Source: an uncultured Lachnospiraceae bacterium (lineage in GTDB: Bacteria > Bacillota > Clostridia > Lachnospirales > Lachnospiraceae). Taken from it: a stretch of DNA of 16,311 nucleotides. The stretch lies in contig CACZQU010000371.1 of the NCBI GenBank assembly GCA_902783305.1, positions 1 through 16,311 of the forward strand, in the 5' to 3' direction. A model generated the notes under the pieces. That model was not told where the DNA came from, ran no database searches, and saw only the letters and a list, made by a program, of their open reading frames with translations. Each line of letters begins with the position of its first letter. Position 1 is the first letter of the stretch. Below, one piece after another: positions 1-7,428 of the stretch. Both the position numbers and the translations under genes were made by a program.

Positions 1-1
1 A

Positions 2-1732
2 AGAATGATGCGGCTGTTTCTGGAACAGCCTCTTGTCGATGTCAAAGAAATCAATCAAAGACTTGATGCAGTGGAAGAGCTCACGCAGAACCCGATGATA
101 CGGGATGAGATCCGGGAATACCTTCAGTCGGTATATGATCTGGAACGTCTGGCCACAAGAATCAGCTTCAAGTCGGCAAATCCCAGAGATCTTGTCGCTT
201 TTGCGTCATCTCTTGAGATGCTGCCCCATATCCGTGTTCTCATGAAGGAAATGAAGAGTCCTCTGCTCCGGAGCCTTTATGAGGAGATGGACGAACTGAC
301 AGATGTCGTGAAATGGATCCGGGACGCGATCAATGATGACCCGCCGATCGCCCAGAAAGAAGGTGGGATTATCCGGGAAGGATATCACGAGGACGTGGAC
401 AGATTCCGCAAATCCCGGACGGATGGGAAGAAATGGCTTTCCGAACTGGAAAGCCGGGAGAGGGAGAGCACCGGCATCAAAAATCTGAAGGTGAAATTCA
501 ACCGGGTTTTCGGGTATTCCATAGAGGTGACCAATTCTTTCCGCAGTCAGGTACCCTCTCATTATGTCCGCAAACAGACGTTGGCCAACGCGGAGCGGTA
601 TATCACCCAGGAGCTCAAGGAGCTGGAGGATACCATCCTGGGAGCAGAGGATAAGCTCTATGCTCTCGAATATGAACTGTTTTCCCTGGTCAGGGATCAG
701 GTGGGAGATGAAATTGTCAGAATCCAGAGGACAGCAAAGGCAGCGGCTGTCCTTGATGTACTTGCTTCCTTTGCCCTGGTATCGGGGCAGAACGGATATA
801 CAAAGCCGAAGGTGGATACGCAGGGAATGATCCAGATCAAAGCGGGGCGTCATCCGGTTGTGGAAAGGATGACCTCTCATGAGATGTTTGTGGCCAATGA
901 CACCTTTCTCGATCTCGGGAAAAAAAGAATATCCATCATCACCGGACCGAATATGGCCGGTAAATCCACTTATATGAGACAGACCGCGCTGATTGTGCTG
1001 ATGGCTCAGATTGGCTGCTTTGTTCCCGCCGAAAAAGCCCAGATTGGGATCGTTGACCGGATTTTCACACGGGTAGGCGCTTCGGATGATCTTGCCAGCG
1101 GACAGAGCACCTTTATGGTGGAGATGACGGAGGTGGCCAACATTCTGAAGAATGCCACTTCCCGGAGCCTTCTGATCCTGGATGAGATCGGAAGAGGAAC
1201 CAGCACCTTTGACGGACTCGCCATCGCCTGGGCCGTCATTGAGCATATCAGCAGCCAGAAGCTTTGCGGGGCAAAGACTTTATTCGCGACACACTACCAT
1301 GAGCTGACCGAGCTGGAGGGAAAAATCAACGGGGTGATGAATTATTGTATTGCCGTAAAAGAGAAGGGCGATGATATCGTCTTTTTGCGCAAGATCATCC
1401 GGGGAGGCGCGGATAAAAGCTATGGCATTCAGGTCGCGAAGCTGGCCGGAGTCCCTGAGCCGGTGATCCGCAGGGCGAAGGAGCTTGTCGAGGAGCTGTC
1501 CAAGGCAGATATTACCTCTGCGGTGAGAGACCTGACGGGTAACGGAAAGAAGCATGTTCATTATGATGAAGTGGATATGGGACAGATTTCCTTCCTGGGC
1601 ATGGTCAGGGATACCGATATTATTGAAGAACTGAAGAGCCTGGACATCGGAAACCTGACACCGATGGAGGCTCTCAATTACCTGTATAATCTCCAGAACA
1701 AAATCAAAAACCGGTGGGAATCCGGTTCATGA
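2..1732 (+). CDS. mutS: DNA mismatch repair ATPase MutS (5'-truncated by window edge)
   Basis: MutS recognises base mismatches and small loops in DNA and recruits MutL in an ATP-dependent way. The reading frame is open to the window edge, so the Met codon at base 5 is internal. The mismatch-reading domain with its Phe-x-Glu motif and the connector domain lie outside the window. What remains (576 residues) starts in the lever/core domain (RLFLEQPLVDV, then DLERLATRISFKSANPRDL, a strong MutS signature). It continues through the clamp (NRVFGYSIEVTNS) into the ABC-type ATPase. There the Walker A is GPNMAGKST (about 944-970), the Walker B is LLILDEIGRGTSTFDG (about 1170-1215), and the H-loop reads FATHYHEL. 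The C-terminal tail ends in NLTPMEALNYLYNLQNKIK, the usual helical end of MutS. mutL follows 16 bases later with its own strong ribosome binding site. Family assignment is essentially certain. Confidence 0.97.
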   Translation, partial: RMMRLFLEQPLVDVKEINQRLDAVEELTQNPMIRDEIREYLQSVYDLERLATRISFKSANPRDLVAFASSLEMLPHIRVLMKEMKSPLLRSLYEEMDELTDVVKWIRDAINDDPPIAQKEGGIIREGYHEDVDRFRKSRTDGKKWLSELESRERESTGIKNLKVKFNRVFGYSIEVTNSFRSQVPSHYVRKQTLANAERYITQELKELEDTILGAEDKLYALEYELFSLVRDQVGDEIVRIQRTAKAAAVLDVLASFALVSGQNGYTKPKVDTQGMIQIKAGRHPVVERMTSHEMFVANDTFLDLGKKRISIITGPNMAGKSTYMRQTALIVLMAQIGCFVPAEKAQIGIVDRIFTRVGASDDLASGQSTFMVEMTEVANILKNATSRSLLILDEIGRGTSTFDGLAIAWAVIEHISSQKLCGAKTLFATHYHELTELEGKINGVMNYCIAVKEKGDDIVFLRKIIRGGADKSYGIQVAKLAGVPEPVIRRAKELVEELSKADITSAVRDLTGNGKKHVHYDEVDMGQISFLGMVRDTDIIEELKSLDIGNLTPMEALNYLYNLQNKIKNRWESGS

Positions 1733-1748
1733 CAAAGGAGGATGATCT

Positions 1749-3932
1749 ATGCGCCCTATAACGGTTCTGGACCAGCAGACCATTGACAAAATCGCGGCAG
1801 GAGAAGTGATCGAGAGGCCGGCTTCGGTGGTAAAGGAGCTGGTGGAAAACGCGATTGATGCCGGGGCAACGGCTGTCACCGTGGAGATTACGGAAGGCGG
1901 CAAAAAGATGATCCGAATCACAGACAATGGCAGCGGGATAGAGACCGGACAGGTGAAAACCGCTTTTTTCAGTCATGCCACATCGAAGATTGAGAAGGCT
2001 GAGGATCTGGAAGGGATTTCTACCCTGGGCTTTCGGGGAGAAGCCCTGAGCAGTATCGCCGCGATATCCAGGGTGGAGCTGATTACCAAGACGCCTTTGC
2101 AGATCAGCGGAACCCGTTATCTGATAGAAGGCGGCAGGGAGGTCCTTATGGAAGAGGTCGGAGCACCGGACGGCTCCACCTTTATCGTCCGGGACCTGTT
2201 TTTTAATACTCCGGCCAGGAAGAAATTCCTGAAAACCGATACGTCGGAAGCTGTGGAGGTCAGCAGCCTGATGGAGCAGCTCGCGCTTTCTCATCCGGAA
2301 ATTGCGTTCAAATATATGCAGGGTAACCAGGTCCGCCTGCATACCTCCGGAAGCGGCAGAACCAGGGATGTCATTTATCATGTTTTTGGAAAAGAAGTTA
2401 CGCGTTCTCTCCTGGAAATCAGTTATCGGAATGAATTTATGACGATTTCCGGCTTTGCGGGAAAACCGGAGATTTCCCGGGGAAACCGTGCCTTTGAAAA
2501 TTATTATGTCAACGGGAGGTACGTGCGCAGTCAGCTTCTTTCCCGGGGAATCGAAGACGCTTATAAAGGCTTTCTGATGCAGCACAGGTTCCCCTTTGTC
2601 CTCCTTGACATCCGCATGGACGGGGATACCGTGGATGTCAATGTCCATCCCCGGAAGCTGGAGGTCCGCTTCTCCCTTTCGTCAGAGGTTTATGAGGGAG
2701 TACGTGAAGCAGTGAGAGGAGCCCTTACTCATACAGAGCTGATTCCCAGGGTTCAGGTGGGAAAGGAAGAAAAACAAAAAGATCCGGAGACCTCTGCAAG
2801 GCATCTGGAGGTTAAGGAAATCGCCGGGAGAAGAAAAGATGACGCCGGTATGACGGATATTCCTGCCTTTACCGCCCGGCCTTCCGGAACCATGGAAGAA
2901 GCTGTTCCCTATATGGCGAGGATCGAGCCTTCGGAGGAACCGGCTCTTTCCAGAGAGGAGGAGTCCTTGTTCGAAGGAACTGTGGCAGCGGGCGGCATCT
3001 CTTGTGCGGATACTCCCGTCAGGACATCCTCTTCTGCGGATACTTCTGTATGGGAAGCTTTGGAAGATAAAATGGCTTCCGGGGAAGCTCCTGCGGCTGA
3101 CACTTCTGTCGTTGACGGCTCCGCTGGGGGAGCTGCTGCTGACGCCTTGGCAGAGGGAACTTGTGCCGGGGTATTAGCAGGGGAAACTGTCGCCGGCACC
3201 TTCGCAGGGGGAACCTATGCCGCCGGCACCTTGGCAGAGGGAGCTTGTGCCGCTGGCGCATCTGCAGCGTGGGTCAGTGCCGCTGATGCGTCCGCCGGAG
3301 AAAGCATGCGGCAGCAGGATTTATTTGAAGACCGCTTCCTGGATCCGGCCTCCAGGACAAAACACCGGCTGATCGGCCAGCTCTTTGGAACCTACTGGCT
3401 GGTGGAATACGGTGACCGCTTTTTTATCATCGATCAGCATGCGGCGCATGAAAAGATTTTTTATGAACGCCTTGTCGAGCAGTTCAGGCAAAGCTCTCCG
3501 TCCTCCCAGCAGCTTCTTCCTCCCCTGATCCTCTCACTTACGATGGAGGAGGAGCAGAAGCTTCTGGGCAGTATGGAGCTTTTTGAGAAGGTTGGCTTTG
3601 AAATTGAGCATTATGGCGGGAAGGAATACTGTGTCAGGGCTGTCCCGGAAAACCTTTATGGTTTCGGAGAGAAGGAGCTCTTCCGGGAGATCCTGGATCA
3701 GCCTCTGTCATCGAAGGGCAGTGACGGCATAGAGCTTTTTGCCCGGAAGCTGGCAACCATGGCCTGCAAAGCGGCAGTTAAAGGAAATCATTCCATGTCC
3801 CGGGAAGAGGCGGATCTGCTGATCGATGAACTGCTTGGGCTGAAGGAGCCGTACCATTGCCCTCATGGAAGACCAACCATTATTGAGATGACGAAGACGG
3901 ACATCGAGAAGAAATTTCACAGGATCGTATGA
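1749..3932 (+). CDS. mutL: DNA mismatch repair protein MutL (endonuclease-type)
   Basis: MutL couples MutS mismatch recognition to strand incision. The start is ATG 1749, preceded by AAAGGAGG at 1734-1741. The N-terminal GHKL ATPase is complete: ELVENAIDAGA with Glu33 and Asn34, DNGSGI at 59-64, and TLGFRGEALSS at 92-102. The C-terminal dimerisation/nuclease domain starts near residue 535. It carries DQHAAHEKIFYE at 562-573, which fits the DQHA(x)2E(x)4E endonuclease motif, plus ACKAAVK around Cys673 and CPHGRPT at 704-710. These mark the incising MutL type found in bacteria without MutH. At 727 residues it is longer than most MutL proteins. The extra length is in the linker (about residues 335-525), which from about residue 415 turns into Ala/Gly/Thr-rich, repeat-like sequence. 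The stop overlaps the miaA start codon by ATGA. Confidence 0.97.
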   Translation: MRPITVLDQQTIDKIAAGEVIERPASVVKELVENAIDAGATAVTVEITEGGKKMIRITDNGSGIETGQVKTAFFSHATSKIEKAEDLEGISTLGFRGEALSSIAAISRVELITKTPLQISGTRYLIEGGREVLMEEVGAPDGSTFIVRDLFFNTPARKKFLKTDTSEAVEVSSLMEQLALSHPEIAFKYMQGNQVRLHTSGSGRTRDVIYHVFGKEVTRSLLEISYRNEFMTISGFAGKPEISRGNRAFENYYVNGRYVRSQLLSRGIEDAYKGFLMQHRFPFVLLDIRMDGDTVDVNVHPRKLEVRFSLSSEVYEGVREAVRGALTHTELIPRVQVGKEEKQKDPETSARHLEVKEIAGRRKDDAGMTDIPAFTARPSGTMEEAVPYMARIEPSEEPALSREEESLFEGTVAAGGISCADTPVRTSSSADTSVWEALEDKMASGEAPAADTSVVDGSAGGAAADALAEGTCAGVLAGETVAGTFAGGTYAAGTLAEGACAAGASAAWVSAADASAGESMRQQDLFEDRFLDPASRTKHRLIGQLFGTYWLVEYGDRFFIIDQHAAHEKIFYERLVEQFRQSSPSSQQLLPPLILSLTMEEEQKLLGSMELFEKVGFEIEHYGGKEYCVRAVPENLYGFGEKELFREILDQPLSSKGSDGIELFARKLATMACKAAVKGNHSMSREEADLLIDELLGLKEPYHCPHGRPTIIEMTKTDIEKKFHRIV
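3147..3290 (+). repeat. Degenerate in-frame tandem repeat (27-30 bp units) in the MutL linker
   Basis: Five consecutive units encode LAEGTCAGV, LAGETVAGT, FAGGTYAAGT, LAEGACAAGA and SAAWVSAADA. They share a pattern of small residues with Ala at the second position. The DNA units are also alike; for example GCCGGCACCTT recurs, and GGCAGAGGGA appears at both ends of the run. Just upstream (about 3004-3110), the peptide motif ADT(P/S)V appears three times. The repeats keep the frame open and lie between the ATPase and the nuclease domain, so they lengthen a flexible tether and do not interrupt a fold. Unit boundaries are approximate. Confidence 0.8.
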
Positions 3933-4927
3933 CGGATCCTGAGGAAGGAGCAGGTGTGGCATTTTCCAATTCAGACCCAAGGCCTTTAATTGTTCTGTCT
4001 GGACCTACGGCTGTGGGAAAAACGTCGTTGTCCCTGCGGCTGGCTAAGGCAGTGGGAGGAGAAATCATCAGCGCGGATTCCATGCAGGTTTACCGCGGGA
4101 TGGATATCGGATCCGCAAAGATCCCTCCATCCATGAGAGAAGGAATTCCTCACTACCTTATCGATGAGCTGGATCCGCGGGAGGAATTTCATGTGGTGAA
4201 GTTTGCCGCTCTGGCGAAATCGGCCATGGAGACGATATACAGCCATGGCAGCATTCCTTTGCTGGCCGGAGGAACAGGATTTTACATACAGGCCGTAACC
4301 CGGGATATTGATTTTACCCAGGCGGACGGTAAAGGAAGTCTGAGGGAGGAGCTGGAGAAGAAAGCGGAAGCTATAGGGGCGCATGCCCTTCATGAAGAGC
4401 TTCGTTCGGTCGATGAAGCCAGCGCCGCCCTGATTCACGAAAACAATATAAAACGTGTGATAAGAGCCCTGGAATTTTATTATCAGAACCATTATCCGAT
4501 TTCCGCTCACAACGAAGAACAGAAAAGCAGGAAGAGCCCATACCGGCTGGCGTATTTTGTCCTGACCCTTCCCAGGCAGGAGCTGTACCGGAGAATTGAC
4601 GCCAGGGTCGACGAGATGATGAAAAACGGCCTTCTGGAAGAGGTGGAGCGGCTGAAAAGTATGGGCTGCAAAAGGGGAATGTCTTCGATGCAGGCTCTTG
4701 GCTATAAGGAGCTTCTGGATTATCTGGAAGGAGACATTTCTCTGGATGAAGCGGTCCGGAGGATCAAGAGAGACACCCGCCATTTTGCGAAACGGCAGCT
4801 TACCTGGTTTGCGCGGGAGAAGGATGTGATCTGGATCGATAAAGCGGAATTTGATCGTGATGAGAACCGGATCCTGGAGGAAATGCTCAGGATCCTTTCC
4901 CGGCAAGGGTTTTTTGAAACGTTCTGA
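3929..4927 (+). CDS. miaA: tRNA dimethylallyltransferase MiaA
   Basis: MiaA transfers a dimethylallyl group from DMAPP to N6 of adenosine 37 in tRNAs reading codons that begin with U. Seen in the protein: a P-loop GPTAVGKT at residues 25-32; ISADSMQVYRGMDIGSAK at 48-64, which carries the family's catalytic Asp and DMAPP/tRNA-binding residues; PHYLIDE near 74; LAGGTGFYIQA near 112; and the C-terminal ALGYKELLDYLEG and FAKRQLTWFA segments. The reported start is ATG 3929, inside the mutL stop (ATGA overlap), with a modest AGGA 4 bases upstream. A GTG at 3956 has a better-placed GGAAGGAG (3943-3950) and would give a 323-residue protein closer to the family norm, so the true start is uncertain by nine codons. 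The order mutS-mutL-miaA is common in Firmicutes. No hfq follows, although hfq often does. Confidence 0.96.
   Translation: MTDPEEGAGVAFSNSDPRPLIVLSGPTAVGKTSLSLRLAKAVGGEIISADSMQVYRGMDIGSAKIPPSMREGIPHYLIDELDPREEFHVVKFAALAKSAMETIYSHGSIPLLAGGTGFYIQAVTRDIDFTQADGKGSLREELEKKAEAIGAHALHEELRSVDEASAALIHENNIKRVIRALEFYYQNHYPISAHNEEQKSRKSPYRLAYFVLTLPRQELYRRIDARVDEMMKNGLLEEVERLKSMGCKRGMSSMQALGYKELLDYLEGDISLDEAVRRIKRDTRHFAKRQLTWFAREKDVIWIDKAEFDRDENRILEEMLRILSRQGFFETF
3943..3950 (+). promoter_or_regulatory. Candidate ribosome binding site for an alternative GTG start of miaA
   Basis: GGAAGGAG lies 5 bases before the in-frame GTG at 3956, inside the annotated first codons of miaA. The ATG at 3929 has only AGGA (3921-3924) at a 4-base spacing. 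Either start could be used. The choice decides whether miaA translation is coupled to the mutL stop. Confidence 0.45.
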
Positions 4928-4942
4928 AAAGTCATTTTGACG

Positions 4943-4950
4943 CAGGAGGT
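4943..4950 (+). promoter_or_regulatory. Ribosome binding site that fixes the GTG start of the YnbB-like gene
   Basis: GCAGGAGG is followed after 5 bases (TTATA) by GTG at 4955-4957. The first possible in-frame start, TTG at 4937, lies upstream of this site and has no Shine-Dalgarno sequence of its own. Confidence 0.8.
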
Positions 4951-4954
4951 TATA

Positions 4955-6235
4955 GTGGATAAGCAGAGAATATACCGTCAGATGGGAATCAGCCCTGAAG
5001 TATACCGGCTGGGGATGGAGGCGGAAAAGAGCCTCGCGGAGCGCTTCGCGGGGTTTGATGAAATTGCCGGGTACAATCATCTTAAGGTGATTTCAGCCAT
5101 GCAGAAAAACCGTGTCAGCGCGGAATGCTTTCACAGCAGCACGGGATATGGATATGATGACTATGGCAGGGATACCCTCGAGAAGGTATACGCAGACACG
5201 TTTCATACGCAGAGCTGCCTGGTGAGACCTCAGATCGCCTGCGGAACCCATGCCCTGGCAGTGGCTCTTTCCGGAAACCTGCGCCCTGGGGATGAACTGC
5301 TTTCTCCGGCGGGGAGACCGTATGACACTCTCGAGGAGGTCATCGGAATCCGGCCTTCCAGAGGAAGTCTTGCGGAATATGGCGTGACATACAGGGAGGT
5401 TCCGCTTCTTCCTGACGGAAGCTTTGATTACCCGGCGATCCGGAAAGCCGTCACTCCAAAGACAAAGCTTGCTGCGATTCAGCGGTCCAAGGGGTACCAG
5501 ACCCGTCCTTCCTTCAGTGTAAAACAGATCGGCGAGCTGATCGCGTTTCTGAAGAAGATCAAGCCGGATCTGATCTGCATGGTGGATAACTGTTACGGGG
5601 AGTTTGTCGATGTGATTGAACCAGGCGACGCAGGGGCGGATATGATGGTCGGTTCTCTGATCAAAAATCCGGGAGGAGGTCTGGCTCCCATCGGCGGATA
5701 TATCGCGGGAACAACGGAATGTGTTCAGAATGCGGCAAGCCGGCTGATCTGCCCTGGATTGGGACGGGAGGTCGGCGCATCCCTGGGAGTGAACCGTTCC
5801 TTTTATCAGGGCTTTTTCCTTGCGCCTATGGTGGTCAAGGGAGCGCTCAAGGGCGCTGTTTTTGCCGCGAAGGTATATGAAACGCTGGGCTTTCGTGTTG
5901 TGCCGGACAGCATCGAGCCAAGACAGGATATTATCCAGTCGGTGATCCTGTCAGACCGGGAAAGGCTGATTGCCTTTTGCGAAGGTATCCAGGCTGCTGC
6001 TCCGGTGGACAGCTTTGTGAGCCCGGAGCCGTGGGATATGCCGGGTTATGACTGTCCGGTGATCATGGCTGCAGGAGCCTTTGTCCAGGGGTCATCGATT
6101 GAGCTTTCCGCGGACGGACCCTGCAGGGAACCCTATGCGGTTTATTTCCAGGGCGGACTGACCTATGAGCATGCGAAATATGGGATCCTTCGTTCTGTAC
6201 AGAGGCTGCTTGAAAAAGGACTGATCTCGTTATGA
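4955..6235 (+). CDS. ynbB: PLP-dependent YnbB / aluminium-resistance family protein (methionine gamma-lyase-like)
   Basis: This is a fold-type I pyridoxal-phosphate enzyme of the family called aluminium resistance protein or methionine gamma-lyase family protein, related to B. subtilis YnbB. A carbon-sulfur lyase reaction is inferred from the wider Cys/Met-metabolism superfamily; the real substrate is unknown. Evidence: HSSTGYGYDDYGRDTLE near the N terminus; RPQIACGTHALAVAL; the cofactor-holding Asp in MVDNCYGEF (Asp211); and the Schiff-base Lys in VGSLIKNPGGGLAPIGGYIAG (Lys237), all typical of the family. The start is GTG 4955, chosen because AGGAGG sits 5 bases upstream, giving 426 residues. 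The gene begins 27 bases after miaA. Its stop overlaps the ATG of the next flavoprotein gene (ATGA), so the two are translationally coupled. In other Firmicutes it is also often found near miaA. Confidence 0.9.
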   Translation: MDKQRIYRQMGISPEVYRLGMEAEKSLAERFAGFDEIAGYNHLKVISAMQKNRVSAECFHSSTGYGYDDYGRDTLEKVYADTFHTQSCLVRPQIACGTHALAVALSGNLRPGDELLSPAGRPYDTLEEVIGIRPSRGSLAEYGVTYREVPLLPDGSFDYPAIRKAVTPKTKLAAIQRSKGYQTRPSFSVKQIGELIAFLKKIKPDLICMVDNCYGEFVDVIEPGDAGADMMVGSLIKNPGGGLAPIGGYIAGTTECVQNAASRLICPGLGREVGASLGVNRSFYQGFFLAPMVVKGALKGAVFAAKVYETLGFRVVPDSIEPRQDIIQSVILSDRERLIAFCEGIQAAAPVDSFVSPEPWDMPGYDCPVIMAAGAFVQGSSIELSADGPCREPYAVYFQGGLTYEHAKYGILRSVQRLLEKGLISL

Positions 6236-7428
6236 AAAAAATCCTGATTGTGGGAGGAGGAGCCAGCGGGCTGGCTGCCGGTATCTGGGCGGCGAGAGAA
6301 GGAGCCGATGTAACCATATTGGAAAGAAACGACAAGCCGGGGAAAAAGCTTTGTGCCACCGGAAACGGAAGGTGCAATTTCACCAATTTACATCCGGCTG
6401 AGGATTCTTACAGAGGAAGCCATCCTGATTTTGTCCAGAAGGCTCTCTCGGCCTTTGGTCCCGAAGAAGCCGTCCGTTTTTTTGATGATCTTGGGGTTCT
6501 GTGCGTCAGCCGGGAGGGGCTGATGTACCCGAGAAGCATGCAGGCTGGCACGATATCGAATGCTCTTGTGGACGGATTTATTTCTTCCGGGGGCAGGATG
6601 AAAACCAGGGAACGGGTACACCGTGTCGAAAGAACCGGAAAAGACGGATTTCTGGTGTACACGGATACCTGGCAGTACAGTGCGCACTGCATTATCCTTG
6701 CCTGTGGATCTGCAGCTTCCGCAATTTCAGGTGCCGGAATGGACGGTTATGAGCTGGCGCATAGTCTGGGGCATCATATTGTCAGGCCTTTGCCGGCGCT
6801 GACGGGGTTACGCTGCGGCGGCAAAGGCTTTGCCTCCTGGGCCGGAGTCAGAACGCAGGCTGATGCATCGCTGCTGATCGATGGAAAAATCATAAAGACG
6901 GTTTTGGGAGAGGTCCAGCTGACCGATTACGGTGTGTCGGGAATTCCGGTTTTTGACCTGAGCCGGTATGCGCTCAGGGCTTTGGAGGAGGGCTTCAGGG
7001 TGGAGCTCAGCCTGGACTTTCTTCCGGAGATTCCCGGTGATGAGGCGGAAGCGTTCCTGAACAGGAGAAAGGCTCTCTGCCCGAATAAGACGGTGAGGGA
7101 ACTTTTGTCCGGATGGTTTCCGGAGAAGCTGGCCAGGATCCTCAGCACCCGGAAAGACCTTCTTCGGGCGCTCAAGGATTACCGTCTTGACGTGGCGGGA
7201 GGCCTGTCCTTTGAACATGCCCAGGCCTGCAGCGGAGGTGTGGACACGCGGGAGGTGGATCCGGAGTCGATGGAATCTGAGCTTGTTCCCGGGCTGTATC
7301 TGTGCGGAGAGCTTCTGGATATCGATGGGAACTGCGGAGGATTCAATCTGCAGTGGGCATGGGCGAGCGGCAGATGTGCCGGGATCCATGCTGCCCTTGA
7401 CGTGAACGGGACAGGAGGAGAATCATGA
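6232..7428 (+). CDS. HI0933-family FAD-binding oxidoreductase
   Basis: This is a cytosolic flavoprotein of the HI0933-like group, often named NAD(P)/FAD-dependent oxidoreductase or aminoacetone oxidase family; the physiological substrate is not established. A dinucleotide-binding Rossmann motif VGGGASGLAAG starts at residue 7, with an acidic residue ending the second strand (ILERND, Glu31) for FAD ribose. KKLCATGNGRCNFTN follows, which is a hallmark of the family. The C-terminal FAD-binding segment GELLDIDGNCGGFNLQWAWASG spans 359-380 and is almost diagnostic. The length of 398 residues is normal. The ATG lies in the preceding gene's stop (ATGA), with AAGGA about 11 bases upstream, so expression probably depends on coupling. 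The next flavoprotein gene overlaps its stop in the same way. Confidence 0.93.
   Translation: MKKILIVGGGASGLAAGIWAAREGADVTILERNDKPGKKLCATGNGRCNFTNLHPAEDSYRGSHPDFVQKALSAFGPEEAVRFFDDLGVLCVSREGLMYPRSMQAGTISNALVDGFISSGGRMKTRERVHRVERTGKDGFLVYTDTWQYSAHCIILACGSAASAISGAGMDGYELAHSLGHHIVRPLPALTGLRCGGKGFASWAGVRTQADASLLIDGKIIKTVLGEVQLTDYGVSGIPVFDLSRYALRALEEGFRVELSLDFLPEIPGDEAEAFLNRRKALCPNKTVRELLSGWFPEKLARILSTRKDLLRALKDYRLDVAGGLSFEHAQACSGGVDTREVDPESMESELVPGLYLCGELLDIDGNCGGFNLQWAWASGRCAGIHAALDVNGTGGES

Noticed and set aside
206..1246. 346-codon antisense open frame opposite mutS
   Set aside because: It lies wholly within a gene with clear MutS motifs on the other strand and has no recognisable domain or ribosome binding site.
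2909..3261. Ala/Ser/Pro-rich and Arg-rich antisense frames opposite the MutL linker
   Set aside because: The low-complexity repeats keep several frames open. The sense frame continues into an intact MutL nuclease domain.
4937..4954. TTG 4937 as start of the YnbB-like gene
   Set aside because: It lies upstream of the AGGAGG at 4944-4949 that serves GTG 4955, and it has no Shine-Dalgarno sequence of its own.
3986..5080. 364-codon antisense open frame opposite miaA and the start of the YnbB-like gene
   Set aside because: It crosses two well-supported sense genes and has no family resemblance; it is a by-product of codon bias.
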